Shown one piece after another: positions 11,618 through 22,078 of a DNA stretch of 64,000 bases; within the stretch, counting starts at the first letter, position 1, and each line of letters starts with the position of its first letter. The DNA comes from Sinonovacula constricta (Eukaryota; Mollusca; Bivalvia; Cardiida; Solecurtidae): NCBI GenBank assembly GCA_007844125.1, contig CM017572.1, positions 33,882,095-33,946,094 of the forward strand, read 5' to 3'. The position numbers were made by a program, and so were the translations under genes. Below the pieces are notes generated by a model. The model was not told where the DNA came from. It searched no databases and saw only the letters and a program-made list of their open reading frames with translations.

Positions 11618-13359
11618 GTACGTTATCTTTTCATAGCAAGCAATTTTTAACTGATGTAAAATACTTTTTTATCTTTGCTCATTAAATGTACTTCAATAAA
11701 TTATACTTGTATTCATTGTATTAATTGCATATTTTGCCTTTTTTTTTAAATATTTACAACACATAAAACAAGACACATAGCAGTGAATGGTGCCGGTCAT
11801 GATATTTTGCTGTGGCTTGTTAAATAAGTTAATGTATATGACATAATCCACCAAACTTACCAAACAACCATCGAATGCGTAACATCCACACCAGTATCGT
11901 ATAAATACACGTGGCTGCTTAGAAAAACAGGCGTTTTTGGCTTGGGTTGTTTTTTCCTTATTTTGTTCACTTCTGTTGCAGCCGTTATGCTGAATCTTGT
12001 AGTGTTTCTCACTTTGGCCGTTGCTGTCCTGACAATTGCCATGTGGCACATCTGGAACCGCCTGTCATCTGAACAACATCATTATCCATTAAGACATGGT
12101 ATAAATGTAGGCACAAATACGCCCACATAAGACTCTCTAATAAGTGACACAACACACCAGGTTTGTTTTTGTTATTGCTTTATTTAACTTTTGTCTTCTT
12201 CCTGTTTAATATTTTAGATATTGCTTACTCACATTTGATTTGGAATTTTTCATGTTTAAATACACGAAATTCTGCATTGAATCATAAATCGTTCTTAAGC
12301 ACCAACAAACGCATAGATCTGATGACTGTAGTTATGCATTGTTTTTATAGAACTCGCGTCGGATATCACCTTGGAGATGCCAAAAAGATAATTTTTGTTT
12401 AGATTGATTTTCAAACTGGTTAGATTGTGCAGTTACATATGTAGAGCATTAAACTTTTGTAAATAAGTAAAGGATAAACACTGTCATAAAATAAAATTTG
12501 GTAATAACATCCCATAATTTTCAATCAAAGTGTCTTTACACCTTTTAATTTTAAACATTTTCATATTAAAGTTTCACTGTTTTACCGAGTGCCAACAATG
12601 TGTGTGATTCAGAAGAAAAATAAATGTGAGAGTATGCGAGATTCTCTAGCAGTGCTGTTTTCGGATAAATACATATGACAAAGTCCTACAAGCATTGCAA
12701 CATAAACTTAACTTTGAAAAGGCACAGGACAAAGGTATTCACATGCAACCCAAATATAAAAATAAGAAAGATGTGCCAATAAGATTGTCCTGATGGCATA
12801 TATATACATATATAAGTATAATCTATTGGTCGTATGCTATGACGTCATGCGCATACATACATGCGCATTGTCCAGTAGAGCATGTCCGCCCTACAGCAGA
12901 AGACGCCTGCCCACCGGGAATGTATTTCTACTGCCAATTTAATGTAAACAATGAACCGGATCAAATAAACTGTATACTCTTCAGCTGTGACAATGGTGTA
13001 TCTGTAAATTTCCATTTTATGTTAAACATGATATTATAAAGGTTTTGTAGACAAGCACATGTATACTAAAGTATGTATAAGTAAGCCACATAATCTGTCC
13101 ACCAATTAAACAAGCATGAAAATTTGGTATGTCATGAAGTTGTGTGATGTATCACTGATATCGATAATTTGTTTTTCAGCCACCCTCGAGATTTTCTACA
13201 CAATGGACTATAAGTCCCAGCATCTTCGGGACAGACTTCGATACCAAAAGATATATTAACTGCGCTGCTACCAAGCCAGATCTAAAAGTCCTTCATGACC
13301 AAATGTGCCTTTATAGCGTGTTTGAATTTATGTTGTCCTCCCAGCATATCATTGTATAG
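10980..13359 (+). CDS. Membrane-anchored coiled-coil protein, three visible exons
   Basis: Exon A (10980-11617) opens after a TTTCAG acceptor. It encodes a hydrophobic segment (FVLFSIILVVLSVV) then a long heptad-rich acidic/basic helix of about 180 residues (for example TISDVQKQLLTLEKALEGI, AAKTSLEHQLYEQVNDIKK). It ends at a GTACGT donor in phase 1. Exon B (11982-12106) continues in phase with a second hydrophobic segment (VMLNLVVFLTLAVAVLTIAM). Exon C (13180-13359) opens after TTTTTCAG and ends in TAG. The B/C junction is uncertain: a GTAGGC donor at 12107 gives the 59-residue tail in phase 0, whereas GTATAA at 12099 gives a shorter tail. The N-terminal exon is not seen. I do not recognise the family. 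The layout, two membrane segments flanking a coiled coil, suggests an oligomerising membrane protein; function unknown. Confidence 0.65.
11982..12106 (+). CDS. Exon: second membrane segment
   Basis: It is preceded by a pyrimidine-rich tract and TTGCAG. Phase 1 entry matches the previous exon. It encodes about 22 hydrophobic residues followed by MWHIWNRLSSEQHHYPLRHG. The 3' boundary is either 12098 or 12106. Confidence 0.65.
12107..13179. other. Probable intron
   Basis: AT-rich sequence between the second-membrane exon and the terminal exon. Short open frames here lack splice context. Confidence 0.45.
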
Positions 13360-13934
13360 GTTGCAGTCCTTGTTGGAAAGTTGAAACTGAAAGTGGAGAG
13401 GTTTTCCAGCTCTCTCTATTAAAATGGATGGACGACGCTCTCATTACTTTAATGGTATTGTTGCTAATTCCTATGTGAACTGTGTATGTAAAATTCAAAA
13501 GATAAACCAACACAATCATAAATGTGCCATAAATTGCCAAAATCTATTCACATTCAACGAAATATTGCTTGAAAAGTGAAATTTTGAATGTATGAAATAT
13601 TGAAAAATCTTATAATATTGCATGCATGGTGACAACTGATATCACAACAAGCAAACGTTTGTTAAAATAAAACGTTTAAGTGTTTATTTATTTGGAGGAA
13701 CGCGTGTTGTAATGACACATTTAAATGGTTCATAATGTTACAGTATCATTTGTACCGATGTAGCATATAAACAACGTGATACCTATTTATGTATTTTAAT
13801 ATGTCTGTAAAATGTCTATACCATTATATATGTATGAATTGTTTGCTGCTTAAACTGCCTATTACACATATGAAGAATGCATTTGATGTTATCTTTCCAA
13901 TAAGAAATTTTTGTAAATTGTATTGTCTGTTTAG
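13360..13934. other. Non-coding, probable 3' flank
   Basis: AT-rich stretch after the stop of the coiled-coil gene. I see no further exon. Confidence 0.4.
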
Positions 13935-14013
13935 CTGTTTGTTTATTGTGCTTATCGTCCCTCAAGGGTTTGTGCAGTCATTTGGAGACAGTGTCCACTT
14001 GAAGCAAATATAC
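13935..14013 (-). repeat. SINE body fragment
   Basis: TTTGGAGACAGTGTCCACTT then GAAGCAAATATACTG matches the 3' body of the SINE at 4701-5020, reversed. It is truncated next to a MITE end. Confidence 0.7.
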
Positions 14014-14035
14014 TGATATCTGTTCATGCCACAAT

Positions 14036-14096
14036 GATTTATTAAGATGTTTAATGAAAATATTTTTGCTCCAAACTGTAAGATACCACCTTTGAA
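14036..14096 (+). mobile_element. Fragment of the GTGGTATCC MITE (right end only)
   Basis: TTTATTAAGATGTTTAATGA then AAATATTTTTGCTCCAAACTG and ATACCACCTTT match the right end of the copy at 56971-57427. The left part is absent. Confidence 0.7.
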
Positions 14097-15335
14097 GCAA
14101 TAGTTTCCCCCTGTGTTTTCAATGGAGCTGTGCTCCAGGTACAAAGAAATCATGCTCCCAAGTTTGATGTCCTATAATAAAAGACAACATTATTTGTTCA
14201 GGATACAAATACAAATTGTACTTTATATTCAAGGCACACAAATGTACAAGGAAAAACAGCAAAGGAACAAACATAACAAAAAACAACAACAACAACATTT
14301 ATCAGTAAATCAATAAAATGTTTACCACAGTTTAATGTTGTTTTTACATCAGTGAAAGATGGCTGGGCCATTTCGGGGAGGGGATTGTAACAAGTTGGGG
14401 AACATTTGAAAATTAAACATAAAATACTTAGCAGGGCTGGAAAAATACGGTAGCCCGACGTCCCGGACAAGTCACTGGTCATTAATCATTAAATTAGTCA
14501 TAATAGACAGTCGGCCAAGTAACAAATAAACAGGTTTCTAATTAGCGATGAAGACAATCAATTTCATGCAAGGAGCATTATTTTATCAACAACATGTAAA
14601 GGCGGTACATGTACAATGCACGCACCTGTCCAAAACAGCCAATCACAACACACAATACATAAACGATTCTAGACAAAGTATAAAAGAAACAACTTGTTAT
14701 ACCTTGTTTGTTATTTGTAGATATGACAAATGCATTGTTGTGTTCGTTAATTGAAAACAACGCAAATTCTTGGACAAGTGTTTTTTGTCCAGGTCACGAT
14801 TCCGGGACTAGTCATTGAAAAGAAAAAAAATTCCAGTCCTGCTTAGCATACTATCTTTATCCATACTATTTTTGTGTTATATACATCTCAAAGACATACT
14901 TAAAAACAACTGGTTAAAAAGCAACAACATTAAAAATCCTTTTGTATTTTGTTGGAATTTAGCTGTGATTTAAGGTATTAGATGTGTAATAGTGACTAAA
15001 TTAAGTCCTCACAATATATATCACATTATTCATTAACGAGACAATAATAATGGGCCCGATGGGCCTAAACGACGCCAAAAACATTTTTGGGGCCATGTGC
15101 GCACTCCAGATTAAACATTGATGATATTACGAAAACATTAAACACGATTCGTCGCTTATCTATACACAGATATTGCTTTCACTTGTTCACCCATTTTAAG
15201 TTACAATAATAATGTGGTCCATTGAACTTTATGCGAAGAAACATTGTGCAATACATATCTTTTGTACAAATAAACATGCATAATTGTTTTAAACTTTGTT
15301 CGACATAAGTGTCATATTCAGTTAATGTCTTAAAT
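14097..15335. other. AT-rich non-coding stretch
   Basis: No convincing exon or repeat was recognised. Confidence 0.35.
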
Positions 15336-15821
15336 GTGGTATTCGACAGTTTGGCTATATTAAATATACGTACCAATATCTAACCACTGCTTTGGGGAAT
15401 TTGGTCATACTTTTGTGTAAACCCATACTTTAGTCGCTATAAAGACGACTTTGAACATTCACTTTATTGTTTAACTGTATTTATCTCGAAAAAATATTCT
15501 AAATGTTCAGCCTTTCCAACTATATTAAAAGCTTGATAGTGGTCTCTGCTAAAAACAGATATCGACGTCGGAGCAGATTACCCAGATGACTGTATAAAAG
15601 TAAGTGGTCAATTGGTTTTCTCAGTTTAAAAATAGCTATCTCTGCAGCGTGGCTCGGATGGCAGACACCTGTTTCCAATGAAGAGTGGAGATTTATCATT
15701 GACTGTTCACGCAGATCTTTGGCACCAATGAACAGCATTTTGTAAGACGTTTTCATATACCAATGACTTATTTGGTTATTTGGGGAAAAATGTTTGGACC
15801 AAACTGTCAGATACACACCTT
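15336..15821 (+). mobile_element. MITE with GTGGTATCC inverted ends
   Basis: It opens GTGGTATTCGACAGTTTGGC and closes CCAAACTGTCAGATACACAC, so the ends are inverted. Internal blocks (ATCGACGTCGGAGCAGATTACC, GCAGCGTGGCTCGGAT, CACCAATGAACAGCATTTTG) are shared with copies at 46632, 56971 and 62951. There is no coding capacity. It ends about 30 bp from the stop codon of the RNF26-like relic. Confidence 0.85.
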
Positions 15822-15852
15822 CACATCATGTTCCGGCCATCGGACCACATTT

Positions 15853-17228
15853 CTACAAATAAACATTTATAACGGTTGTAATCTTTTTTCGACATAAGGG
15901 GCACACTCTACGCTCTCTGTGTTGGTTTCATGTATTGTAGTTTCCACATTCTGCACACATACACATATGGCGACATAGAAGAATTAACACTGACTTCACT
16001 TGGTCTTGACAAATAACACACAAACGCTTTTCTTTTTTCCTGTCTATCGCTTTTTGAACTTCTGCAGGTGACATGATTATATCAAAACGTGCAGGTGTTG
16101 TTTATCGTCGGAGATTACAGCCACTGTAAAGGTCTGGAAGTTAAATGTTGATTTCACTGAACTCACTCTCACTAGCAGTATACTCCTCACTGTCCCAAGA
16201 ATCATCAACTACTTCCAACTCTGTGTCACCGTCATCTGAATTTGTAAGATAATTCTCCGATACAGACTCATCTGAGGTGTCCGTGTCATCTTGTTCATTT
16301 TCTAAATCTTGCATTTCATCATCTGAAAACTCAGCATCTCTTGCATCGTAACCATCTTCCTCACCATCACTGTCATAAGACACCTCATGAAATGGCTGCA
16401 GAGGAAAGGTTAATCCCTTTTCTGTCATATGATGTACAATGTTCCTTAGTATTAAAAGGGTCAAGGAACACACAATAATTCCAAGGTAAGATTTTTTTTG
16501 CATATTGAGCAAGTAGTTAGTTAAGAAGAAACAGACAGAGTAAAAATATGTCTGCATGCATGGCAAAATTGTAAATCTATGCAAAGCAATATGCTATTAG
16601 CACTGGTACAGCACCACAATAAAAATTATTGTATATTCTATGACTATTTTCACAAACTGGCCAAGAAAAGTAAACCCACCAATCAATGAGTTTGTTAATT
16701 CTTTCAAAGACAGCACAAACAACTTCCAGGTATTTAATCCATTGTATGTCCACAAGTCCTGATCGTTTCGGCAGTCCATTTGCCTCCGGTCCAGAGAAAA
16801 TAGAAAACACTCTCTAAAAATGAATATCAAGTCTAATAAGCTAAAGAACAGGATAAGCAAACTCCACAAAAGGTAAAATAATGTTGTTGTGTAATTTATG
16901 CATTGGACAGCAAAGTCAATGAAGAAATCTGCAACAACACAAATGACAACAAAAAGAAAGTTCAGAATGGCTCCAACTACAGCAATTAAGTTATAAATGT
17001 ATGTAAAAAGGTTGTGAATGCATTATTGTTAGCTTCTAACACTGCCACCTCGATGGTCTTAAGTGTCATTAATCCAACAACTACACTTGAGGCAAAGTTG
17101 ACTGAAATCTTAATTAGTCTTGGTGAAACATTTGCAGAAGAAAAAGATTGCAGTTGTCTGCACGTTTGACTGTTTTTCTTTCGCCTACGACAAAGTCTCC
17201 GGTCATTCTGCCGTCTCTTGTCAGCCAT
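15853..17228 (-). pseudogene. RNF26-like membrane RING E3 ligase, decayed
   Basis: Read on the minus strand from ATG at 17228: a basic N-terminus (MADKRRQNDRR), then at least three strongly hydrophobic segments (AVVGAILNFLFVVICVV; LFYLLWSLLILFFSLL; IEYTIIFIVVLY), an acidic exon after a CTCTGCAG acceptor at 16395 (DGEEDGYD, SDDEMQDLENEQDD), and a C-terminal RING: C-x2-C-x11-C-x-H-x3-C-x2-C-x14-C-x2-C, ending INVYL at 15853. Membrane segments, acidic linker and a C-terminal RING ending in VYL match RNF26, an ER ubiquitin ligase of about 430 residues. The copy is broken: a one-base slip near 17010, in-frame TAA at 16143-16141 and 16104-16102, and TGA at 15930-15928 inside the RING. All three stops are one C-to-T change from CAA or CGA. 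The 16395 acceptor pairs with a weak donor (GTGAAA) that would remove the end of the last membrane segment. Confidence 0.7.
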
Positions 17229-17269
17229 TCACTTGACTTTATTGTCATGCTAGTAACATTTTATGCAGA

Positions 17270-17962
17270 AATCATGTGCTTCTTTTTCGTGTGTTAGTGG
17301 AAGTATTGTCGTGTCTTTCACTTTTTATAATAGAGTTAGTTGGTCTAATCAGCAATGATAGGCGTCCACTTGCACATGAGATCCAATATGTTTTCAATGA
17401 TCTGCAGCAAGCAGCCCACACTATGCGAGGATGGTTTCATTCCGGAGAGAGACCACAGTGGGTTATCACACTTTGGGGGTTTGTCATTACAACAGTTTCC
17501 TTTTATTTTAACAACTTAAAAAGCTTGTTTCCTTCTCAAAACATAAATAGAAATAATGTGTACCGACAAGATCCTACAAACAATGTGGAAAATAACAATG
17601 AAGTTAACAATAACTTTCAGAATCGTAACATAAATAATGCTTGTAACAGGAGAGCCCAGCCTCAAACTGCAGACAAAAACAGAAGAATAAATGCCAACCG
17701 ACAGAACCATGACGGCTAAAACAGAATGTATCCAAATCTTCCCACTGTGCAGCCGAACGCAATGAACATTAATAGGAGTAATGACTTGGCTTATGATGGC
17801 AACCTATGTTGTGTCTGTATGGAGCGTGAAAGAGAGGTGGCCGTGTTTCCGTGCGGACATAATTACCTGTGTCAGGTGTGCACAGTTGATGTGATGGCCA
17901 CAAACCGCAGGTGCCCAATCTGTCAGAGACGTACTGCTGAATTCAGACATGTGTACTTATAG
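17270..17962 (+). pseudogene. RING-finger protein with in-frame stop, head-to-head with the RNF26-like relic
   Basis: The frame is open from 17237. A TTTATGCAG acceptor at 17268 suggests an internal exon, because no in-frame ATG precedes the first membrane segment. Encoded in order: a hydrophobic segment (VLSCLSLFIIELVGLI), a polar stretch, a second hydrophobic segment (WVITLWGFVITTVSFYF), an Asn-rich linker, then a canonical RING C-x2-C-x11-C-x-H-x3-C-x2-C-x10-C-x2-C, ending FRHVYL. The ligase would recruit an E2 on the cytosolic face of a membrane. A TAA at 17717-17719 lies in frame between linker and RING (HDG-stop-NRMYPN) and would remove the RING; a CAA-to-TAA change explains it. The RING residues are all intact, so re-initiation at ATG 17726, an alternative exon junction or an error in sequence remain possible. 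The VYL ending suggests the same broad family as the neighbour. Confidence 0.6.
17726..17962 (+). CDS. Intact RING domain module (78 codons)
   Basis: This frame from ATG 17726 carries the whole zinc-binding set (CCVC, PCGHNYLCQVC, RCPIC) without lesion, which is unusual downstream of a premature stop in the same frame. It may be translated independently, or may be the tail of the longer RING gene in individuals lacking the stop. Confidence 0.55.
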   Translation: MYPNLPTVQPNAMNINRSNDLAYDGNLCCVCMEREREVAVFPCGHNYLCQVCTVDVMATNRRCPICQRRTAEFRHVYL

Positions 17963-18139
17963 TGAATACCTTTATGTTAAACTGGATCAATAAGTATGAT
18001 AAATTCTGATTAAGACTTGTGTGGACTTGTAATTTGTATCTGGTACAGTTTTGCCTATAGTTCTTGTCCTCCAATATGTTTTCAGTTTTACTGTTCTGAC
18101 TTGTTCAAATTAATGTATTTGCTCTGTATTTTCAAAAGT
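17963..18139. other. Flank between RING module and gap
   Basis: AT-rich sequence with no visible feature up to the run of N. Confidence 0.4.
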
Positions 18140-18239
18140 NNNNNNNNNNNNNNNNNNNNNNNNNNNNNNNNNNNNNNNNNNNNNNNNNNNNNNNNNNNNN
18201 NNNNNNNNNNNNNNNNNNNNNNNNNNNNNNNNNNNNNNN
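18140..18239. other. Assembly gap (100 N)
   Basis: Exactly 100 N, the usual arbitrary size for a scaffold join. The sequences on either side need not be adjacent, nor in this orientation. Confidence 0.98.
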
Positions 18240-18308
18240 TTGTGTATCGCGGTATTGTATTGACTTTACCCCGTATCGCAATATACCGGTATAACCACGA
18301 CAGCCTTA
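18240..18308 (-). mobile_element. Truncated end of the hAT-like element, cut by the gap
   Basis: Reversed, it matches the left end of the element at 46296 (TAAGGCTGTCG, then the CGGTATATTGCGATACGGGG block). It is followed at 18309-18316 by ATAATTAC, the same 8-bp target duplication (GTAATTAT reversed). Confidence 0.85.
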
Positions 18309-18735
18309 ATAATTACATTTTATTTTTGATGTCTACATGTATGTGTATGAGTAGACCAGCGGGACCTGTTTGTGTACATGTGGGCGTATGTGTTTGACAA
18401 TGTTTGTGTTGGCTTATACGATTCAGCATCTCTTACAAGAATGAGTTAATCAGAATAGTTAAGAAACCAAAGTAAATATTATAAACGCATATACATTCAA
18501 TACCTATGGCCATCTTATTGATTACATGCATAAATGCACATATTCAGATATTGTGTACATCACAGCGGCGCTTTCATAAGCTTAAAAATAAGTCCTGATA
18601 CTTTTGCTGATGAGGACGAGACACTACAAACACATGGGCAGGCAGAGCCACCAATGTATTTCAGGTCACCTGGAAGATATCCATATCAAGTGTTCGTCAT
18701 ACATAGATGGTATTAAACTAACAAAAATCAAATAC
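18309..18735 (-). repeat. Inverted-duplication flank (intron 2 side)
   Basis: This stretch is the reverse complement, with scattered differences, of 45861-46295 just downstream of the second exon of the OTU/NHL gene. Shared blocks include ATGTGTATGAGTAGACCAGC and the GGCGCTTTCATA region. Confidence 0.85.
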
Positions 18736-19683
18736 CTTTATTGCAGTCATCTGGTCGGAATGAGACATAGTATTTGTTATTGATACATCCAATATACAGA
18801 ATTTGGAAAATTGGATCATGACCACCATTTGGCTCAAAAAATGAAGGCGGATTGTCGTCGTCTCTGTACAGCACAATGGGGTGTCTCAGGAAATCTGCTG
18901 CGTCTTGAATTGTTGGACCAGTGTCTTGTCGACTGTTATGATTTGACAACATAAGCGATTCCTTTTGTTCAAATGGCCGTCGGTCGGAAACGAATGTTTC
19001 TATCTTATCTCGAAGTGACTGTCCTGTGAATGTGGCATCAGTTAACTGATCAGCGAGAGCAGAGAACAGGCTGTTGTCATCTCTAGGTACCTCATGGATA
19101 TTTCTTTTGCAGTCTTGAACGTGTTTTAATAGAGTAGCTGGTATACATGTATCTACATTTATCTCGTGTTGGGATTCTGTCTCTCGACCCGCGACATTGC
19201 GGAAACCTGTTAATAGAACATTGAAACAGTTAAAGTTATGTTATACATTTAACTGTATTTTTATACTCTGCATGCTGACACATTAAAATCTTTCATCTTT
19301 AACCAGCATTTAAACACTGCATTAAATGTCTGCATTTGAACATTTGCCGATGTTTAAACGTTTCTAATCAATACATTTGAGTGGCGAAATCAGAAAATAT
19401 TATGAAGAACAATCGCATTGGAAACTGTGTCATGCTACCGTTAATAAAATTCTGCCTAATGAGACTGTACTCAGTCTCAGTCAGAACATTCTATAACCTA
19501 GATGTGTATTTCAAGTCTATAAAAACCCACATAGTGATATATTATCCGGAAACAATAATATAATGATTTAAAAATGTTTATTATATCCTAAACATACATA
19601 CGTCGCCAAAGAGCATAAACGCTGGTAAATGCTATCACACAAACAGCTGCCAATACTGGAAAATATGTGCTTTCTGGCCACAT
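18736..19683 (-). CDS. OTU-like gene, inverted partial copy (first two coding exons)
   Basis: Exon 1 (19683-19602) starts ATG TGG CCA and encodes MWPESTYFPVLAAVCVIAF plus TSVYALWR, an N-terminal membrane anchor. It ends in phase 1 at a GTATGT donor. Exon 2 (19206-18736) enters in phase 1 after TTAACAG and leaves in phase 1 at GTATTT. It carries the OTU-like signature VPRDDNSLFSALADQL, the block FLRHPIVLYRDDDNPP and the C-terminal NNKYYVSFRP. In active OTU proteases the first motif reads D-G-N-C; here Cys is Ser. His of the terminal H-Y pair is Tyr. Both exons are open and their differences from the copy at 44938-45860 are mostly conservative, so it may still be translated. Downstream exons would lie beyond the assembly gap, so completeness cannot be judged. 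The anchor is six residues longer than in the other copy. Confidence 0.75.
19207..19601 (-). other. Intron 1 of the inverted OTU-like copy
   Basis: It is bounded by GTATGT and TTAACAG. Parts (for example the TCAGCATGC / TTTAAACATCGGC region) match intron 1 of the plus-strand gene, confirming a genomic rather than an RNA-mediated duplication. Confidence 0.7.
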
Positions 19684-19860
19684 TTTTTTCTGAAATATAC
19701 ATTGGTAGCAATGGAAAGAATATGTATGAAATATGAGTTCTTGGATCACAATGTTTCCGGCACAAATTAAAAAATCGAAGTACCTGGTTCGCATTAATTA
19801 AGTGGCCAATGATGGGTGTATTATAGTTAGTGTACATAACATACAAAATTTAAATCAGAT
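19684..19860 (-). promoter_or_regulatory. 5' edge of the inverted OTU-like copy
   Basis: Directly upstream of the ATG, TATATTTCAG reads as a splice acceptor, so a 5' UTR exon is likely further out. The GAAACATTGTGATCCAAGAA block is conserved with 44868-44887. Similarity to the other locus fades near 19770-19780. Confidence 0.5.
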
Positions 19861-19984
19861 TTTAAATTACCCATAACTTATCATAAATATCAGACTCACA
19901 ACACTTGCATTTGTCATAAAGGAACTGATATGTATTTCTGTACTAGTCATAAATAGGAAAGAAATGTGCCCTTTAAAAATAACA

Positions 19985-20095
19985 ACTTCAGCAGTTACCG
20001 CCTTGGAACGATCAGTCGGCAAAAGGATGGTCTGGGATGCTTAGACAAGGCTTGTGGAGCGCTCCAACCAACCTCGCACGTCCTGAAGGCTTTCT
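19985..20095 (+). repeat. Fragment of the GTTACCGCCTTGGAACG dispersed repeat
   Basis: CAGTTACCGCCTTGGAACGA, CAGTCGGCAA, then TGTGGAGCGCTCCAACC and CTCGCACGTCCT. This matches the 3' end sequence of the reverse-transcriptase element at 31727-33480. Confidence 0.75.
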
Positions 20096-20278
20096 AACAA
20101 GCACACACTCTAAATAAAAATATCCCTTCAAAATGAAACAATTTGACAACAAGGACCTACACCGGTACTTAAAAAACTATATTACATACAAACTATACGC
20201 ATTACTTGCATAGTTCATGACATATATACTACTATAAACGACTTTTATACGCAATAACTATACACTGCGATGCGCTTT

Positions 20279-22078
20279 AAACAGGATGCTACAACCATTT
20301 ATTCGTCTCTGGTCATGTTTGTTCATGATTCAGAAAGTTAAATTTTATTTCTGGTCAACCATTTTTGTGTTGTTTTTCAAATCAAATTAATACCATATTC
20401 CTTTTCTGAACACTATGTGGACATTATTTTTCGATGACGTCACTACTTTCGTCATAACGTATAGAAAATATCAGCGCATGGACATTTTGTTTTCAAAGAG
20501 ATCGTTTTTCTTTTCGTTGCTTGCATTTGAGAAACTCGTCAGGAAGTGCGAGGTTAGAGCTCTGTAAAACCGGTTTAAGCACCCCAGTCGGTCCATATTG
20601 CCGACTGACCGTTCCAAGGCGGTAACTGTCGGGTTTTCTCTTTTCCCTAAATGACTCATCACAAATTTGTTCCTACTTTTCGCTTGGCTTGCATGTGAAA
20701 TTACCTTTGTTTTGTGCCTTTTCGGAGTTTGGTATATGTTGCAATACTCATAGGACTTTGTCATATATTCTTATACATGATCACAACAATGTTACTTGTG
20801 CAGTGTGGCGGTCGTAAAAAATCTCCCCGTGCATGTAATCTATGTTGTCATTTAATTAATCCTATAAGGATTGTTACGTGTATTTCCTTTGATGGACATT
20901 GAACTTTGGTTCTTCAATTCCATCTTCACATAAACAGGATGCTACAACCATTTATTCGTCTCTGGTCATGTTTGTTCATGATTCAGAAAGTTAAATTTTA
21001 TTTCTGGTCAACCATTTTTGTGTTGTTTTTCAAATCAAATTAATACCATATTCCTTTTCTGAACACTATGTGGACATTATTTTTCGATGACGTCACTACT
21101 TTCGTCATAACGTATAGAAAATATCAGCGCATGGACATTTTGTTTTCAAAGAGATCGTTTTTCTTTTCGTTGCTTGCATTTGAGAAACTCGTCAGGAAGT
21201 GCGAGGTTAGAGCTCTGTAAAACCGGTTTAAGCACCCCAGTCGGTCCATATTGCCGACTGACCGTTCCAAGGCGGTAACTGTCGGGTTTTCTCTTTTCCC
21301 TAAATGACTCATCACAAATTTGTTCCTACTTTTCGCTTGGCTTGCATGTGAAATTACCTTTGTTTTGTGCCTTTTCGGAGTTTGGTATATGTTGCAATAC
21401 TCATAGGACTTTGTCATATATTCTTATACATGATCACAACAATGTTACTTGTGCAGTGTGGCGGTCGTAAAAAATCTCCCCGTGCATGTAATCTATGTTG
21501 TCATTTAATTAATCCTATAAGGATTGTTACGTGTATTTCCTTTGATGGACATTGAACTTTGGTTCTTCAATTCCATCTTCACATAAACAGGATGCTACAA
21601 CCATTTATTCGTCTCTGGTCATGTTTGTTCATGATTCAGAAAGTTAAATTTTATTTCTGGTCAACCATTTTTGTGTTGTTTTTCAAATCAAATTAATACC
21701 ATATTCCTTTTCTGAACACTATGTGGACATTATTTTTCGATGACGTCACTACTTTCGTCATAACGTATAGAAAATATCAGCGCATGGACATTTTGTTTTC
21801 AAAGAGATCGTTTTTCTTTTCGTTGCTTGCATTTGAGAAACTCGTCAGGAAGTGCGAGGTTAGAGCTCTGTAAAACCGGTTTAAGCACCCCAGTCGGTCC
21901 ATATTGCCGACTGACCGTTCCAAGGCGGTAACTGTCGGGTTTTCTCTTTTCCCTAAATGACTCATCACAAATTTGTTCCTACTTTTCGCTTGGCTTGCAT
22001 GTGAAATTACCTTTGTTTTGTGCCTTTTCGGAGTTTGGTATATGTTGCAATACTCATAGGACTTTGTCATATATTCTT
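20279..22078. repeat. 653-bp tandem repeat, 2.75 identical copies
   Basis: Units start at 20279, 20932 and 21585 (AAACAGGATGCTACAACC); the third stops at about 22078. I saw no difference between copies. Each contains, on the minus strand, a 97-codon open frame overlapping the GTTACCGCC dispersed repeat; I do not regard it as a gene because the same sequence is scattered elsewhere as a repeat. Identity implies very recent amplification or an assembly artefact. Confidence 0.95.

Noticed and set aside
11693..12051. 118-codon minus-strand frame
   Set aside because: It lies antisense to the second exon of the coiled-coil gene and to its intron; a shadow frame.
16577..16810. Second minus-strand frame in the RNF26-like region
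   Set aside because: It overlaps the membrane-segment frame but lacks hydrophobic periodicity and continuity with the RING.
20471..22070. Three identical 97-codon minus-strand frames
   Set aside because: They are part of the 653-bp tandem unit and overlap a dispersed retroelement 3' end found elsewhere without the frame.
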